From NCBI GenBank assembly GCA_035406685.1, contig DAONLM010000179.1, positions 1 to 6,137 on the forward strand: a stretch of DNA of 6,137 nt, read 5' to 3'. Shown piece after piece: positions 6,102 to 6,137 of this stretch (position 1 is its first letter; every line of letters begins with the position of its first letter). The notes beneath the pieces are model-generated. The model ran no database searches. It was not told where the DNA came from and worked only from the letters and a program-made list of their open reading frames with translations. This DNA comes from DAONLM01 sp035406685 (GTDB lineage: Bacteria; Spirochaetota; GWE2-31-10; MWDO01). The position numbers were made by a program, and so were the translations under genes.

Positions 6102-6137
6102 ATGAGTAAAATAAATATTAATAATATCAAAAAAAAT
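6102..6137 (+). CDS. Start of a divergent gene, truncated by the window end
   Basis: Twelve open codons (MSKININNIKKN) run off the window end. A short Shine-Dalgarno-like AAGG lies just before the ATG, with only one base between, which is closer than usual. Its position mirrors that of the GGDEF gene at 726: divergent from an RHH-like gene and starting ATGAGTAAAA. Too little is visible to assign a function. Confidence 0.4.
   Translation, partial: MSKININNIKKN

Overview
This window comes from a very AT-rich bacterial chromosome with strong Shine-Dalgarno sites (GGAGG or AGGA, mostly 7-8 nt from the start). The gene content is a cyclic-nucleotide-sensing GGDEF protein, a STAS-domain protein, a secreted DNase I-fold enzyme and two LysM-M23 cell-wall peptidases. 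That would fit a low-GC spirochaete-like or similar diderm bacterium, but this is a guess from content and composition. No marker gene fixes the taxonomy.

Layout. (1) 35-568, minus strand: a small protein of a family I do not recognise. It appears to be built from two tandem ribbon-helix-helix (RHH)-like units plus a conserved C-terminal tail. (2) 726-3099, plus strand: a compact three-gene operon. It encodes a cNMP-binding/GGDEF diguanylate cyclase, a STAS-domain regulator (24 nt gap) and a signal-peptide-bearing endonuclease/exonuclease/phosphatase-family enzyme (14 nt overlap). (3) 5172-3096, minus strand: two tandem paralogous membrane-anchored LysM-LysM-M23 peptidases, with GTG and TTG starts. 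This operon converges on the first and shares its palindromic TTAA stop with it. (4) 5173-5457: AT-rich intergenic DNA with one 7-bp-arm inverted repeat. (5) 5458-5988, minus strand: a second full-length copy of the unrecognised RHH-like family. (6) 6102-6137: the first 12 codons of a divergent plus-strand gene that leaves the window.

How it fits together: the plus-strand operon looks like a signalling unit (cNMP sensing to c-di-GMP, plus a phospho-switch protein) attached to an exported hydrolase. The minus-strand pair remodels peptidoglycan. The two RHH-like paralogues bracket these operons in the same orientation, and each is divergent from a neighbour whose protein starts with MSK.

The most unusual material is this duplicated family. 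The two proteins are about two-thirds identical. They share an aligned 43-bp leader (35/43 identical) with an invariant 11-mer. Both coding sequences also contain the same perfect 8-bp inverted repeat, inside a 38-bp block that differs at one base. No RNA gene, CRISPR array, transposase or tRNA was seen.
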